From contig NZ_CP047951.1 of assembly GCF_014279755.1 (NCBI RefSeq), positions 310,001 to 374,000 of the forward strand: a DNA stretch of 64,000 nt, given 5' to 3'. A program made the translations under genes and the position numbers. This DNA is from Synechococcus sp. PROS-U-1 (lineage in GTDB: Bacteria; Cyanobacteriota; Cyanobacteriia; PCC-6307; Cyanobiaceae). Within the stretch, counting starts at the first letter, position 1, and each line of letters begins with the position of its first letter. Positions 34,180-43,179 of this stretch are shown here, piece by piece. A model generated the notes under the pieces. It saw nothing but the letters and a program-made list of their open reading frames with translations. It was not told the origin of the DNA and ran no database searches.

Positions 34180-34772
34180 TGCTCAAGTGCGATCGCTGGA
34201 TCACTGAACAGGCCGGGCAGGGAATGATCGAGCCATTCCAGAACGGCCTTGTCCGTCATCTGGATCCGGAGCAAAAGCTGCGTCCCGTGCTTAGTTTTGG
34301 TTGCTCCTCCTATGGCTACGACCTGCGCCTGTCCCCCCAGGAATTTCTGATCTTCCGGCACGTGCCCGGCACGGTGATGAATCCCAAGCGGTTCAATCCG
34401 GCCAATCTTGAGCCCACCCCTCTTCATGAAGATGAGGACGGCCGCTATTTCATTCTTCCGGCTCACTCCTATGGGCTTGGTGTAGCGCTGGAAAAGATGC
34501 GGGTTCCCCCCAACATCACGGTGATCTGCTTGGGCAAGAGCACCTATGCCCGCCTGGGAATCATTGTGAACACCACCCCGGCGGAAGCCGGCTGGGAGGG
34601 TCACCTCACCCTTGAATTCAGCAACAGCTCGGGTGCTGACTGCCGGATCTATGCCGATGAAGGGATCTGTCAGCTGCTGTTTTTTGAAGGCGATCCCTGC
34701 TCAACGACCTACAGCGATCGGCAAGGCAAGTACCAGCATCAGCCTGAACGGGTCACGCTGGCCAAGGTCTAG
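34179..34772 (+). CDS. dcd: dCTP deaminase
   Basis: Dcd converts dCTP to dUTP, the main source of dUMP for thymidylate synthesis. At 197 residues it is full length. It has FGCSSYGYDLRLSP (40-53), CLGKSTYARLGIIVNTTPAEAGWEGHLTLEFSN in parts (115-146, with the catalytic Glu) and a C-terminal IYADEGICQLLFF. The start overlaps the stop of the CobO-like gene by one base. The thyX gene lies tail to tail 12 bases away and uses the dUMP that this pathway supplies. Confidence 0.95.
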   Translation: MLKCDRWITEQAGQGMIEPFQNGLVRHLDPEQKLRPVLSFGCSSYGYDLRLSPQEFLIFRHVPGTVMNPKRFNPANLEPTPLHEDEDGRYFILPAHSYGLGVALEKMRVPPNITVICLGKSTYARLGIIVNTTPAEAGWEGHLTLEFSNSSGADCRIYADEGICQLLFFEGDPCSTTYSDRQGKYQHQPERVTLAKV

Positions 34773-34783
34773 AGCGTTCGGGT

Positions 34784-35506
34784 TTAAGGGGCCAGTCGCG
34801 CCCTGTGAAGTCTGCTTTTTTCATACCAGGCCGCAAATTCAGGAGCCCACTCCACCATGTGGGGCCACATCAGATCGCAGAGCTGGCGGATCTCCAGCTG
34901 AGCATCGAGCTTGGCGCGCAGATCCATGAAGTGGAGAAAAGCGCGCAAGCTGAAGCTCACCACGAAGTGCTGCCGGTAGTCGAAAGGAAGGATGCCGCGG
35001 GCGTGCTCCTCGGAGAAGCCGGCCTTCAGAAGATCCCTGTAGCGCTCGGCGGCGCTTCGGCATAGATCGAGATCTTGGTCGCGCAGCTCTTCTGTGTAGC
35101 TGTATTTCTTGCCCTGCCGATCGCTGTAGTCGCCAACAGGACGGAGATAGAACACCTCTTCGAGGTCAAGGGCACCATCCGCTGCGCGGCAAATCCGTTC
35201 GCCGGTGTAGCGCATCGATTGCACATCGAAGCTCACACCGACCCGATGGGTGCGGGCCTGCTGCATTACCGAGTGAGGGAACCAGCCCACGTTCAGCACG
35301 ATCTGTGCGTGCTCCATGGGGCCGTAGTGACCGCGCTCTCCGGAAAGGAGACGTTTGACGCAGATCTCTCCTGCTCGTTGTTCATCCGGCCAACTGGCAC
35401 GGTCTCCGGCCACGAACCCCTCGCTGTAGTCCTGATGCATCGCGGCGTAAATGCATTGCTGCGGGTTCGGCGTGGCTGCGATCAGATCGACCCGAAAGCG
35501 GTCCAT
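34784..35506 (-). CDS. thyX: Flavin-dependent thymidylate synthase
   Basis: ThyX makes dTMP from dUMP with FAD and methylenetetrahydrofolate. The product from the ATG at 35504-35506 is 240 residues. It has EHAQIVLNVGWFPHSVMQQARTHRVGVSFDVQSMRY in parts (65-100), the ThyX motif region, although RTHR...SFDVQSMRY differs from the canonical RHRxxSxNxxSxRY. DYRQHFVVSFSLRAFLHFMDLR is the conserved C-terminal part. An upstream extension to 35728 is antisense-like and runs into the thioredoxin gene. It follows that gene after 43 bases and is tail to tail with dcd. Confidence 0.94.
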   Translation of the reverse strand: MDRFRVDLIAATPNPQQCIYAAMHQDYSEGFVAGDRASWPDEQRAGEICVKRLLSGERGHYGPMEHAQIVLNVGWFPHSVMQQARTHRVGVSFDVQSMRYTGERICRAADGALDLEEVFYLRPVGDYSDRQGKKYSYTEELRDQDLDLCRSAAERYRDLLKAGFSEEHARGILPFDYRQHFVVSFSLRAFLHFMDLRAKLDAQLEIRQLCDLMWPHMVEWAPEFAAWYEKSRLHRARLAP

Positions 35507-35549
35507 GAGGGCGTCACAAGACGAGTTGTGGTGATCATGGCGAGGCGTG

Positions 35550-36125
35550 TCAACCATGGCTGCGTGGTCCGGCCGTCGGCTTGCTCGTTGTTCCAGCCAG
35601 TGCGCTTTCCTCGGAGGAGGGTGGTTGCAGACGACTGATGCTGCCGATGCCAGGCAAGGAAGGCAACGGCTGATTCTCAAGCAGGGCAGTACCCAAAAGT
35701 TCCAGTTCTTCCAAGTTGCGCAGGCCAAGGGAGCGTCCCCTTGGCTCCCCTTCGGCGTTGAACAGATTCAATTGAGGGATGCCGTTCACGTCGTAGCGAT
35801 CAACAAGATCTTGCCAACGGGGGTTGTCGACGTTCACCAGAACGACATCGAGTCGATCTCGCGTGCTCCGCTCAAGTTCCAACATCGAGGGCGCCATTTC
35901 TCTGCAGACCTGACACCAGTCGGCATAGAACTCGATCAGGGTTGGACGTCCGTTGTTCAACGCTATTTGCGGGTCGAGTGTTCGTCGCGCCAGCTGTTCC
36001 ATCGGGCTCTCGCTCTGAATACCGCCCCGCAGCATCACTAGACCGAGGGCCAGAGCAACCGCGACCAGCACCAGCACCCATCGCTGTGCTGTTCCCAGGG
36101 GGGAAGACTCTGGGGTGCCAGGCAT
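35550..36125 (-). CDS. Membrane-anchored thioredoxin-like protein (TxlA/HCF164-like)
   Basis: The 191-residue protein has one N-terminal helix (about 14-33). A thioredoxin fold follows with EFYADWCQVCREMAPSM (65-81, CxxC at 71 and 74) and the cis-Pro loop GIPQLNLF. The C-terminal tail is low-complexity and Pro/Ser-rich. This matches TxlA/HCF164 proteins, which carry reducing power to the thylakoid lumen for cytochrome assembly. The CQVC centre is unusual compared with CGPC but normal for this branch. thyX follows 43 bases downstream on the same strand. Confidence 0.88.
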   Translation of the reverse strand: MPGTPESSPLGTAQRWVLVLVAVALALGLVMLRGGIQSESPMEQLARRTLDPQIALNNGRPTLIEFYADWCQVCREMAPSMLELERSTRDRLDVVLVNVDNPRWQDLVDRYDVNGIPQLNLFNAEGEPRGRSLGLRNLEELELLGTALLENQPLPSLPGIGSISRLQPPSSEESALAGTTSKPTAGPRSHG

Positions 36126-36188
36126 CGCGTCTCAATCGCAGTAATCACTCTGGCAGTCCCTGCAGAAGCCCGCGGCTAACTTGCTTCC

Positions 36189-36692
36189 ATGCCAATTCTG
36201 CGACTGCTGAGCCTTCCGGTTCGGGCGCCGTTGCTGACGGTGCTGTTCCTGGTTGCCGTTGTGCTCGGCAACCATTGGCAGGTTGTTCAGCCCACGTTCA
36301 CCTCTCTCCATGGGGTGAGTTCGGCTTGGTTCTGGTGCCTTGTGCTGCTGCAGGCCCAGGTGGTTGTCGTGTTCTGCACGATGCCGGATCTGCTGTTGCG
36401 GCAGGTCTCGATGCTCATGGCGTCCAGCCGAGTGATGACGTTGGTGGTGACGCTGCTGGTGGTGATCACCGGTGGCCTCTACCTGCTGAAGCTCAATGTG
36501 CTGACCGACGTGTTGATTCTGGCTTCAGCCCTGCTGTTGGCGCGGCTCGATCTCATCCGCATTGGTGTTTCGCCCGCTGCCGGGATCTGTCTGGTCCTGA
36601 TGAGTGTTGTTGTGATCGCAGGTATTGCCGCTGGCACGCTCCTACCTCACCCCACGGCCAGCCTCTTTGCAGAAGGGTTGCGCATCACCTGA
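36189..36692 (+). CDS. Hypothetical four-helix membrane protein, 167 residues
   Basis: The protein starts MPILRLLSLPVRAPLLTVLF and has about five hydrophobic segments separated by short charged loops (for example PDLLLRQVSMLMASSR). I do not recognise the family. It is divergent from the thioredoxin-like gene by about 63 bases. Its last 51 bases overlap the convergent transglycosylase gene, a longer overlap than most in this window. The ATG has no strong ribosome site. Confidence 0.65.
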   Translation: MPILRLLSLPVRAPLLTVLFLVAVVLGNHWQVVQPTFTSLHGVSSAWFWCLVLLQAQVVVVFCTMPDLLLRQVSMLMASSRVMTLVVTLLVVITGGLYLLKLNVLTDVLILASALLLARLDLIRIGVSPAAGICLVLMSVVVIAGIAAGTLLPHPTASLFAEGLRIT

Positions 36693-38660
36693 GTAGCCGA
36701 GCAGGTTGTCGAGCACTTTTTTGGTGTAGAAGCGTGTTTCCGGGTAGGGAATGCGTTCCACCCAGAGCGCGGCATCTTCTGCATCCCTGGGTTGCGGCCA
36801 CGCCGCCACGGTGCCCGGTCCGGCGTTGTAGCTCGCAATGCTGCGGAAGGGATCGCTCTCCCATTGCTTCAGCAATTGGTTGAGGTACCGCGCCCCATAA
36901 GTGATGTTGTCGGCGGGATCCTGCAGCATCAGTGTGCTGGTTGGCTTACCAGCCATCTCCGTAGCTGTCGATGGCAGCAGTTGCATTAGGCCTACGGCTC
37001 CTGCGGGGGAGACGACCCCAGGTGCAAAGCGTGACTCCTGTTTGGCGATCGCTCGCAGCAGATTGGGTTGAAGCTCTTCCCTCTGAGCCGCTGCTTCCAT
37101 CTCAGCCTGAAAGAGTCGGGGGAACTGGCTGCGATGGAGAAGGATCCGTTGCAGGCAGTTGGGATCACGCCAGCGGAGGCTGAGCCACCACAGCTGATCC
37201 AGTCCCATCCAGGTGTCTCCGACAGCCAGGCGCAGCCTGCCCTCAGCGAGACGTTCCTCAGATGGGAGCGTGATTGCCGGATCACGCTGTGCCTGCCAGA
37301 TCTCCCAGGCTGCATGCACCTGTCCCAGCCGCCAAAGCCTGTTCACCAGAGCGTTTTGACTGTTGAGGGGCTGCCAGGTCTGTGGATTCTGCTGCGCATG
37401 TGGTTTGCGCAGATCTAAGGGTTCGGAGATCCCAAGGCGATCCATGGCGCGCCATCGGTAGTAGCCCGCTGGAAAGGATTTGATCAGGTTGCGCCAGATC
37501 CGCTCCGCCTGTGCTGTTTCCCCGGTTTCCTGGTGGCTGAGCCCCAGCCAGAACAGCCTGCGTGCCTCCAACGGTGGTGGCAGAGGCCCATGGTCGCTAT
37601 CGCGTTCCAGCAGGTTGCGAGCGCGAAGCCAATTCCCGCTGAGAAAGGCATCGCGGGCCAGGTCCCATTGGAGTTGCCAGATGTCGGGATCGTCGGGCCA
37701 TTGGTTCAGGGCGGCTTCCGCCCCATCACCGTCGGCCAGTCTCACCCGGGCCGCTGCGACGGCGGCCGAGCGCTTCTCAACGGCAGCCGGCAGGGCATTC
37801 AGGACCCCAGGGTCGGGGTAAAGCGGTTCGCTCAAGATCCGCGCTGCTTCGAGGCTGGCGGGGTGGTTCGGGTTGTTTTGCGTCAGCGTCAGCAGCTGGT
37901 CTGTTCCTCCGTCAGGGTCACCATGCAGCAGCAGGGATCTCCCGATGGCCAGTTGGGTTTCCGGGGCGGCATCGACGTCCTGGAGACAGGCCAGTGCCGT
38001 TTCAGCATGGCCTCGTTTTGCCAGTGCTTTCGCCAATAATTGACGCTGGTCGGGCTGCGGTGCCTGTGCCCCCGTGGCTTGGCAGGCGTCTCTCATCTGC
38101 TTCAGGGCGCCAGGCCAGCGCACATTCCATCGGGCCAGATGCAGGGCCCCTTGATGGAGCGGCAGCGGTTCGGATCCACCTCCCGCTGCCAAGGTCAGTG
38201 CTGCCGGGTGGGCGGGTTGCTTCTGCAGCAGCTGTTGGTGAAGAACGGGGTTGTCCTTGCCGAGGGCCAAGCGGGCCCAGGCGGAGCCGGGCGCGTCAGG
38301 AAAGCGATCCAGCAGGTGCTGCCAGGTTTGTTCGGCCACCGCTGTCTTGCCCTGGGCCGCGGCCTTAAGTGCTGCCCGTTCGAGAACGACACCAGCGAGT
38401 GGATCGCGTCCCCAGCCTTGACTGTTGAGGAGTTCATTCGATCCATCCCTGGCCACCATCAGCAAGGCGGCTTCCCGTCGCAGCTGCGGATCGATGGACC
38501 AGCGGTAGTGCTCCCAGAGCTGCGCTTGTGAAAGCTCGGGCGTCAGGGGCTGATGCTGCCTGTTGAGCAGTTGCTGCCCACCCCATGCAGCAAAACCGCT
38601 GAAACCGGCAACGGTGAGGAGCAGCAGCGTTCCGATTCGCGGCCCTGCCTGCACACCCAA
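36642..38660 (-). CDS. Soluble lytic murein transglycosylase (Slt70-like)
   Basis: The 672-residue protein has an N-terminal helix or signal (LLLLTVAGFSGFAAWGG), a long helical superhelix with TPR-like repeats (about 60-470, for example EAARILSEPL and ARNLLERDSD) and a C-terminal SLT domain. The catalytic Glu is near 542 in AIAKQESRFAPG. GAVGLMQLLPSTA and ITYGARYLNQLL...SYNAGPGTV complete the SLT motifs. It cuts the glycan strand of peptidoglycan to 1,6-anhydroMurNAc products. It overlaps the 167-residue gene at its end and is divergent from glmM. Confidence 0.92.
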   Translation of the reverse strand: MGVQAGPRIGTLLLLTVAGFSGFAAWGGQQLLNRQHQPLTPELSQAQLWEHYRWSIDPQLRREAALLMVARDGSNELLNSQGWGRDPLAGVVLERAALKAAAQGKTAVAEQTWQHLLDRFPDAPGSAWARLALGKDNPVLHQQLLQKQPAHPAALTLAAGGGSEPLPLHQGALHLARWNVRWPGALKQMRDACQATGAQAPQPDQRQLLAKALAKRGHAETALACLQDVDAAPETQLAIGRSLLLHGDPDGGTDQLLTLTQNNPNHPASLEAARILSEPLYPDPGVLNALPAAVEKRSAAVAAARVRLADGDGAEAALNQWPDDPDIWQLQWDLARDAFLSGNWLRARNLLERDSDHGPLPPPLEARRLFWLGLSHQETGETAQAERIWRNLIKSFPAGYYRWRAMDRLGISEPLDLRKPHAQQNPQTWQPLNSQNALVNRLWRLGQVHAAWEIWQAQRDPAITLPSEERLAEGRLRLAVGDTWMGLDQLWWLSLRWRDPNCLQRILLHRSQFPRLFQAEMEAAAQREELQPNLLRAIAKQESRFAPGVVSPAGAVGLMQLLPSTATEMAGKPTSTLMLQDPADNITYGARYLNQLLKQWESDPFRSIASYNAGPGTVAAWPQPRDAEDAALWVERIPYPETRFYTKKVLDNLLGYSGDAQPFCKEAGRGVR

Positions 38661-38788
38661 TCCGGAGCTGAGGTCATTCTGATGCTCTTGGGAGGAATGG
38701 CGACTGTTTCATCACCTGAGGGCAAAGCAGCACCTGTCACGTTCCTGGGAACCAGCATCAGAAGCGCTTCGTAAGGTGCTGTCCACGA

Positions 38789-40192
38789 TTGAGACCCATG
38801 GTTCAAAAGGCGTGTTCTCCGATCGGCCCGGCTCTCGGTGACGATGCGCCAGGTTTTGGAACCGATGGGATCCGTGGGCTGGCTGGCACCGTTCTCACGC
38901 CGGCCTTATGTCTTCAGGTCGGCTACTGGGTGGGCCGGGTTCTGCAGGCGGAAGGCCCAGTTCTGATCGGGATGGATTCCCGGACCAGCGGCAGCATGGT
39001 GGTGTCTGCCCTGACGGCTGGTTTGACAGCGGCTGGGCGCGATGTGTGGACCCTGGGTCTGTGTCCGACACCGGCGGTTCCCTTGCTGATTCGGCAGCTC
39101 GGTGCCGCCGGCGGACTCATGGTCTCAGCGAGTCATAACCCCCCTGCTGACAACGGCATCAAAGTCTTCGGAGCCGATGGCGCCAAGCTCAGCGGCCCAC
39201 GTCAGGCCCAGGTGGAGGCAGGTCTGAAGGGGGATCTGTCCTCGGTAGAGGAGGGGCAGTTCCGCTGTGGTGTTGCGCGTTCGAGCGCCGATCTGCTGGA
39301 TGGCTATCGGGAGGTGTTGCTGCAATCCGTGGCTGAACGCCGTCTCGATGGCGTTCCGATCGTGCTGGACCTCTGCTGGGGCTCCGCGACAGCCTGTGGC
39401 GCGGATGCCTTCCGTGCCTTGGGGGCTGATCTCACCGTGCTCCACGGTGAACCCGATGGCGCCCGCATCAATGTGGCCTGTGGATCCACCCATCTGGAAC
39501 CTCTGCAGCGGGCTGTGATCGAGCGCGGTGCGGCGATGGGATTTGCGTTTGACGGTGACGCAGACCGGATGCTGGCGGTGGATGGCCGTGGTCGCATCCT
39601 TGATGGAGACCACGTGCTCTTCCTTTGGGGATCCGTGCTGCAGGACCAGCAGGCGCTTCCCGATCAGCGGTTGGTGGCCACCGTGATGTCGAATCTCGGT
39701 TTCGAGCGGGCCTGGCAGCAACGCGGCGGCACGCTGGACCGCACGCCGGTAGGAGATCAGCATGTGCATGCAGCGATGGTGGCCAGTGGCGCTGCCCTCG
39801 GCGGCGAGCAATCCGGCCACATCCTTTCGGCTTCCCACGGACTCTGTGGGGATGGTGTCCTGACCGCCGTGCAGCTGGCCACGCTGTGCCATTCCCAGGG
39901 CATCACCCTCAGCGATTGGTTGGACCGCAGTTTTCAGGCCTACCCGCAGAAATTGGTCAATGTGCGGGTGATGGACCGTGCGCGACGCAAGAACTGGAGC
40001 GATTGCACCGCCCTCACCGACGCCATTGCATCGGCTGAGCAGTCGATGGGCGATGCCGGTCGCATTTTGGTGCGAGCCAGCGGCACGGAACCTGTGCTTC
40101 GTGTGATGGTGGAAGCCGAGCAGTCAGCGGCTGTTGAGCACTGGACGGGGCATCTGGCTGCTGTTGCCGAAGACCATCTCAACGTGGCCTGA
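38789..40192 (+). CDS. glmM: Phosphoglucosamine mutase
   Basis: GlmM turns glucosamine-6-phosphate into glucosamine-1-phosphate for UDP-GlcNAc and the cell wall. The 467-residue protein has FGTDGIRGLAG (23-33), the phospho-Ser loop VSASHNPPADNGIK (112-125, Ser115), the metal loop FAFDGDADRM, the sugar-binding GGEQSGHI and the phosphate-binding RASGTEPVLRVMVE at the end. The start may be the second Met (MVQKACSP). Its 3' end overlaps the BadF-type gene by 14 bases, and the wall-active transglycosylase is the divergent neighbour. Confidence 0.95.
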   Translation: MRPMVQKACSPIGPALGDDAPGFGTDGIRGLAGTVLTPALCLQVGYWVGRVLQAEGPVLIGMDSRTSGSMVVSALTAGLTAAGRDVWTLGLCPTPAVPLLIRQLGAAGGLMVSASHNPPADNGIKVFGADGAKLSGPRQAQVEAGLKGDLSSVEEGQFRCGVARSSADLLDGYREVLLQSVAERRLDGVPIVLDLCWGSATACGADAFRALGADLTVLHGEPDGARINVACGSTHLEPLQRAVIERGAAMGFAFDGDADRMLAVDGRGRILDGDHVLFLWGSVLQDQQALPDQRLVATVMSNLGFERAWQQRGGTLDRTPVGDQHVHAAMVASGAALGGEQSGHILSASHGLCGDGVLTAVQLATLCHSQGITLSDWLDRSFQAYPQKLVNVRVMDRARRKNWSDCTALTDAIASAEQSMGDAGRILVRASGTEPVLRVMVEAEQSAAVEHWTGHLAAVAEDHLNVA

Positions 40193-41132
40193 CGGTTATT
40201 TCCTGCGCCATCAGCAGAGCTCCATCACAGGCATCGCCCCTGGCTTTCCCCCAGCGTGCCTCCGGAATCGATTGATGCATGTCCTGTTGCACGGCCGTGC
40301 GAAACCCTGTGAGATGGGTGATCGCTCCCCCCTGGCAGACCACCAAGGGTGAGCGCAGCGAAAGACGCTGGGCCACGGTGCTGATGCAGCTGGAGAGAGT
40401 GGCTGCTGATCGCTGCACAATCTGTTCCGCTCCAGAGCATCCTCGGTCTGCTGCGTCCACCACCAGAGGAGCCAGAGCTGCGAAGTTCTCTGTGCCGAAG
40501 TCGGCCTGCACCACTCGGGCTTTCACCGCTGCATGGCTGTCGCAGCCCATCTGATTCCAGATCTGTTCCCGCAGTGGATGGTCGGGGAGACGTCCATCGG
40601 CCATCCGCAGGGTCAATTGCAATCCCTGATGGCCAAGATCAAAGGCTGAGCCGGCTCCATCGAGGAGCCATCCCCAGCCACCACAGCGATGTTCACGGCC
40701 ATCGTCGCTGCGTCCAAGGATGATCATCCCCGTGCCGCTGATCACAATGATTCCGGCACCGTGAGGGATCGCACCTCGCAGCGCTGTGCGTTCGTCCCCA
40801 GTGACCAGCACCTTGTCCAGTCCTGTGTCATCACCGAACTCCAGCGCTCTGTGAAGCAGCCGTTCGGCGCGCTGTTGCAACGCTGTGCCGTGTTCGATGC
40901 CGCTGGCTCCGACAACGGCCGCCTGGATCACTCCATCGGGGTGATCCTTCAGTGCATGCCGGGCGCTGGTTCGGATCGCCTCGAGAAAACGTTCCTCACC
41001 CCGGGGGGCATCCAGATGACTGACTCCAGGCCCCTCGCCCACACCAACAGGTTGAAGCAAGCCATGCCCAACGAGGCTGAGGCGGCACCGTGTGTGGGTT
41101 TGCCCGGCATCGAATCCAGCAAGCAGCATCAT
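40179..41132 (-). CDS. BadF/BadG/BcrA/BcrD-type ATPase, GlcNAc-kinase-like
   Basis: The 317-residue protein starts MMLLAGFDAGQTHTRCRLSL, the ASKHA phosphate-1 loop (FDAGxTxT). It also has VLVTGDERTALRG, a GTGMIILGR loop in VISGTGMIILGRS, and GGWGWLLDGAGSAFDLG, the signature of the N-acetylglucosamine-kinase/BadF group. It probably phosphorylates an amino sugar, perhaps salvaged from the wall, which fits its position tail to tail with glmM and near Slt. The exact substrate is not shown. The gene overlaps the upstream IctB-like gene by four bases. Confidence 0.85.
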   Translation of the reverse strand: MMLLAGFDAGQTHTRCRLSLVGHGLLQPVGVGEGPGVSHLDAPRGEERFLEAIRTSARHALKDHPDGVIQAAVVGASGIEHGTALQQRAERLLHRALEFGDDTGLDKVLVTGDERTALRGAIPHGAGIIVISGTGMIILGRSDDGREHRCGGWGWLLDGAGSAFDLGHQGLQLTLRMADGRLPDHPLREQIWNQMGCDSHAAVKARVVQADFGTENFAALAPLVVDAADRGCSGAEQIVQRSAATLSSCISTVAQRLSLRSPLVVCQGGAITHLTGFRTAVQQDMHQSIPEARWGKARGDACDGALLMAQEITVRPR

Positions 41133-42442
41133 GATCCGCTTCGTTGACTCACCAGGGTGGCCAGGGAAAACCAGCCGATGAGCTGAACTTCGGGGCGGAA
41201 GAAGATTGTGTCTGTGCTGCCCTGCATCAGCAGGCCAGCGATGGCGGCAAGGCTGGCAATGGCAGCCAACGCGTTTGGCCCATCAGTGTTCAGCGGCTGC
41301 AGACCCTGTCGCAGGCTGCTGGCCAGCAATCCCAGGCAGGCCAGCAGCCCGGGTATGCCTGTTTCCACCAGGATTTCCAGCGGAACGGAGTAGGCACTGA
41401 GGGCGTTGAACTTCGGCTGCTGATACAGGGGATAGATGCTGTTGAACGCTGCATTGCCAGGACCGATGCCCAGCCAGGGACGGTCTTGCACCATTTGGAT
41501 GGCCGCCATCCAGACGTTGATGCGGAAATTGTTGGAACTATCCCCTCGGCCTGCCAGCAGGCTGGTGATGCGCGTGCGGATCGGATCGATCTGGGTTGCC
41601 GCCACCACCAGGCAAGCGGCTCCAACCAGCAGCACGGCGAGGGGCACCAGACGTCTCAAGACCAAGGGCCAGTGGCGTGTCCAGCGCATTAGCAGCAACA
41701 GCAGCAGCACGGCGCCGGCAGCCACCATCCCCAGCCATCCCCCGCGGCTGTAGGTGAACAGCGTTGCTGTTCCCGCAAGCACCAGCGTGGTGCCGGCAAA
41801 CAACTGGGCTCCAAGGCCACGCCAGCGCACCAAAGCAATTGCTGCGAAGGGAATCAGCGGCAGCAGATAACCCGCCAGGAGATTGGGGTTCCCAAGGGGG
41901 CCATAAATCCGAATGGTGCCGGCGCTGATGGAATTCGGATCCGCCCAGCCGGCCAGTTCCTCGCTGGAGGCATAGAGCTGACGTAAGGCGAGAACACTGC
42001 TGAGTAGGCCGCCACTCAGCAGGCCGGCGACCAGCCGGTCCCACCATCGCTCGTTGCTCAGCAGCAGTTTGCAAAGCAAGGCATAGACACCCAGGTAGCT
42101 GAGCAGCTTGATCAGGCCCTTGCTGGCGGCGATCGGAACGGGTGAATACCCCGTCGCTACAACTGCAATGGCAAGAAAAAGCATCAGCCACAGCGAGATG
42201 GCACCGATGCGCCGTGGTGGGCTGCAGAGGCACCAGAGCAGCCACAGGGCTCCGCAGGCTGCAATCACCAGGGCCAGGCCTGTGCGTGTGAACAGGGGAA
42301 GACCTGTCACTAAAACCAACAGCAGCAGCCCAGCCAGCCCTTCCAGGCGTTTCAGCACCGCCGGATCAGGAGCTATCAGCCCCTGCCAGCGCGCCAATAG
42401 TGGACCACCGCTCGCCGCCTGGGTTGCATCCGCAGAGGCCAT
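41129..42442 (-). CDS. IctB-like / O-antigen ligase-type membrane protein
   Basis: The 437-residue protein has about ten to twelve hydrophobic helices. It contains the family segment IYGPLGNPNLLAGYLLPLIP (about 177-196), FTYSRGGWLGM, and RINVWMAAIQMVQDRPWLGIGPGN, typical of the Wzy/WaaL-like IctB family. IctB was first described in connection with inorganic carbon uptake in Synechococcus, but the fold is that of a polysaccharide ligase or polymerase. A glycan role is at least as likely. It begins a two-gene operon with the BadF-type gene (4-bp overlap). Confidence 0.85.
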   Translation of the reverse strand: MASADATQAASGGPLLARWQGLIAPDPAVLKRLEGLAGLLLLVLVTGLPLFTRTGLALVIAACGALWLLWCLCSPPRRIGAISLWLMLFLAIAVVATGYSPVPIAASKGLIKLLSYLGVYALLCKLLLSNERWWDRLVAGLLSGGLLSSVLALRQLYASSEELAGWADPNSISAGTIRIYGPLGNPNLLAGYLLPLIPFAAIALVRWRGLGAQLFAGTTLVLAGTATLFTYSRGGWLGMVAAGAVLLLLLLMRWTRHWPLVLRRLVPLAVLLVGAACLVVAATQIDPIRTRITSLLAGRGDSSNNFRINVWMAAIQMVQDRPWLGIGPGNAAFNSIYPLYQQPKFNALSAYSVPLEILVETGIPGLLACLGLLASSLRQGLQPLNTDGPNALAAIASLAAIAGLLMQGSTDTIFFRPEVQLIGWFSLATLVSQRSGS

Positions 42443-42450
42443 CGTTGGGC

Positions 42451-43155
42451 TCAGGTGGTGAGTGCTTCCGCAGGATTATCGATCTCCTGCCAACGCTGTT
42501 CCAGATCTGACACGGAAGGAAGTGGACTCTGATTCCTGCGGTACAGCACCCGGTAGACAGGGAGACGTTGTTCGAGCACGTAGCGCTCCCGTTCGGTGGG
42601 AACCGAAAGCGGGTTGCTCGCCCGCCAGGGACTTTGATCCTCCGCCGGGCGGTCAAAACAGGCGCTGAGTTCGGTGAGGGCCACCATCGGCTCAATCACG
42701 TCGAGAACATCGCTCTGCAGAAACAGCTCACGGCCGGGCTGGAGGGCCGTTGCGATGGCGAGGAGTAGCGCTGGTTGCAGGACGCGGCGCTTGCGGTGCC
42801 GCCGTTTGAACCAGGGATCGGGAAACTGGATTGACACCCGTTGCAGGCGGTCCTGCTCCAGGGCCTTCATCCAGCCTTCCAGGCTGATGTTGGCGTTGCA
42901 GAACAGGATTCGAACATTGCCGTGCTCCGAAGCCAGTGCGTCTTGATCGGCTGAGGTCACCAGGGGCCGGCGGATTTCAACGCCGAGATGGTTCCAGTGG
43001 GCATCCCGCTCGGCCAGGCCCAGCAGGCAACGCCCACGGGCGCAGCCGATATCAAGGTGGATCGGCTGATCAGGAACCCGGAACAGCTCCTCGGGTGGTG
43101 GTAGTTCCAGCGGTAGCTGGAAGAAACTGCTTAGAGGATTGACGTGCTGACGCAA
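42451..43155 (-). CDS. trmB: tRNA (guanine-N7)-methyltransferase
   Basis: TrmB methylates G46 of many tRNAs with S-adenosylmethionine. The 234-residue protein has the SAM-binding [16 protein letters not shown] (33-48) and [11 protein letters not shown], then the substrate-binding [20 protein letters not shown] (in parts, about 108-127). These are all diagnostic. [22 protein letters not shown] end matches as well. It ends 9 bases before the IctB-like gene and may be co-transcribed with it. Confidence 0.94.
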   Translation of the reverse strand: MRQHVNPLSSFFQLPLELPPPEELFRVPDQPIHLDIGCARGRCLLGLAERDAHWNHLGVEIRRPLVTSADQDALASEHGNVRILFCNANISLEGWMKALEQDRLQRVSIQFPDPWFKRRHRKRRVLQPALLLAIATALQPGRELFLQSDVLDVIEPMVALTELSACFDRPAEDQSPWRASNPLSVPTERERYVLEQRLPVYRVLYRRNQSPLPSVSDLEQRWQEIDNPAEALTT

Positions 43156-43179
43156 GGTTCCGAGGCGGTGCGATCCGGT

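Noticed and set aside
38697-38774. 25-residue frame with GGAGG directly before its ATG in the slt-glmM gap
   Set aside because: The ribosome site abuts the start too closely, the peptide is unremarkable, and nothing else supports it.
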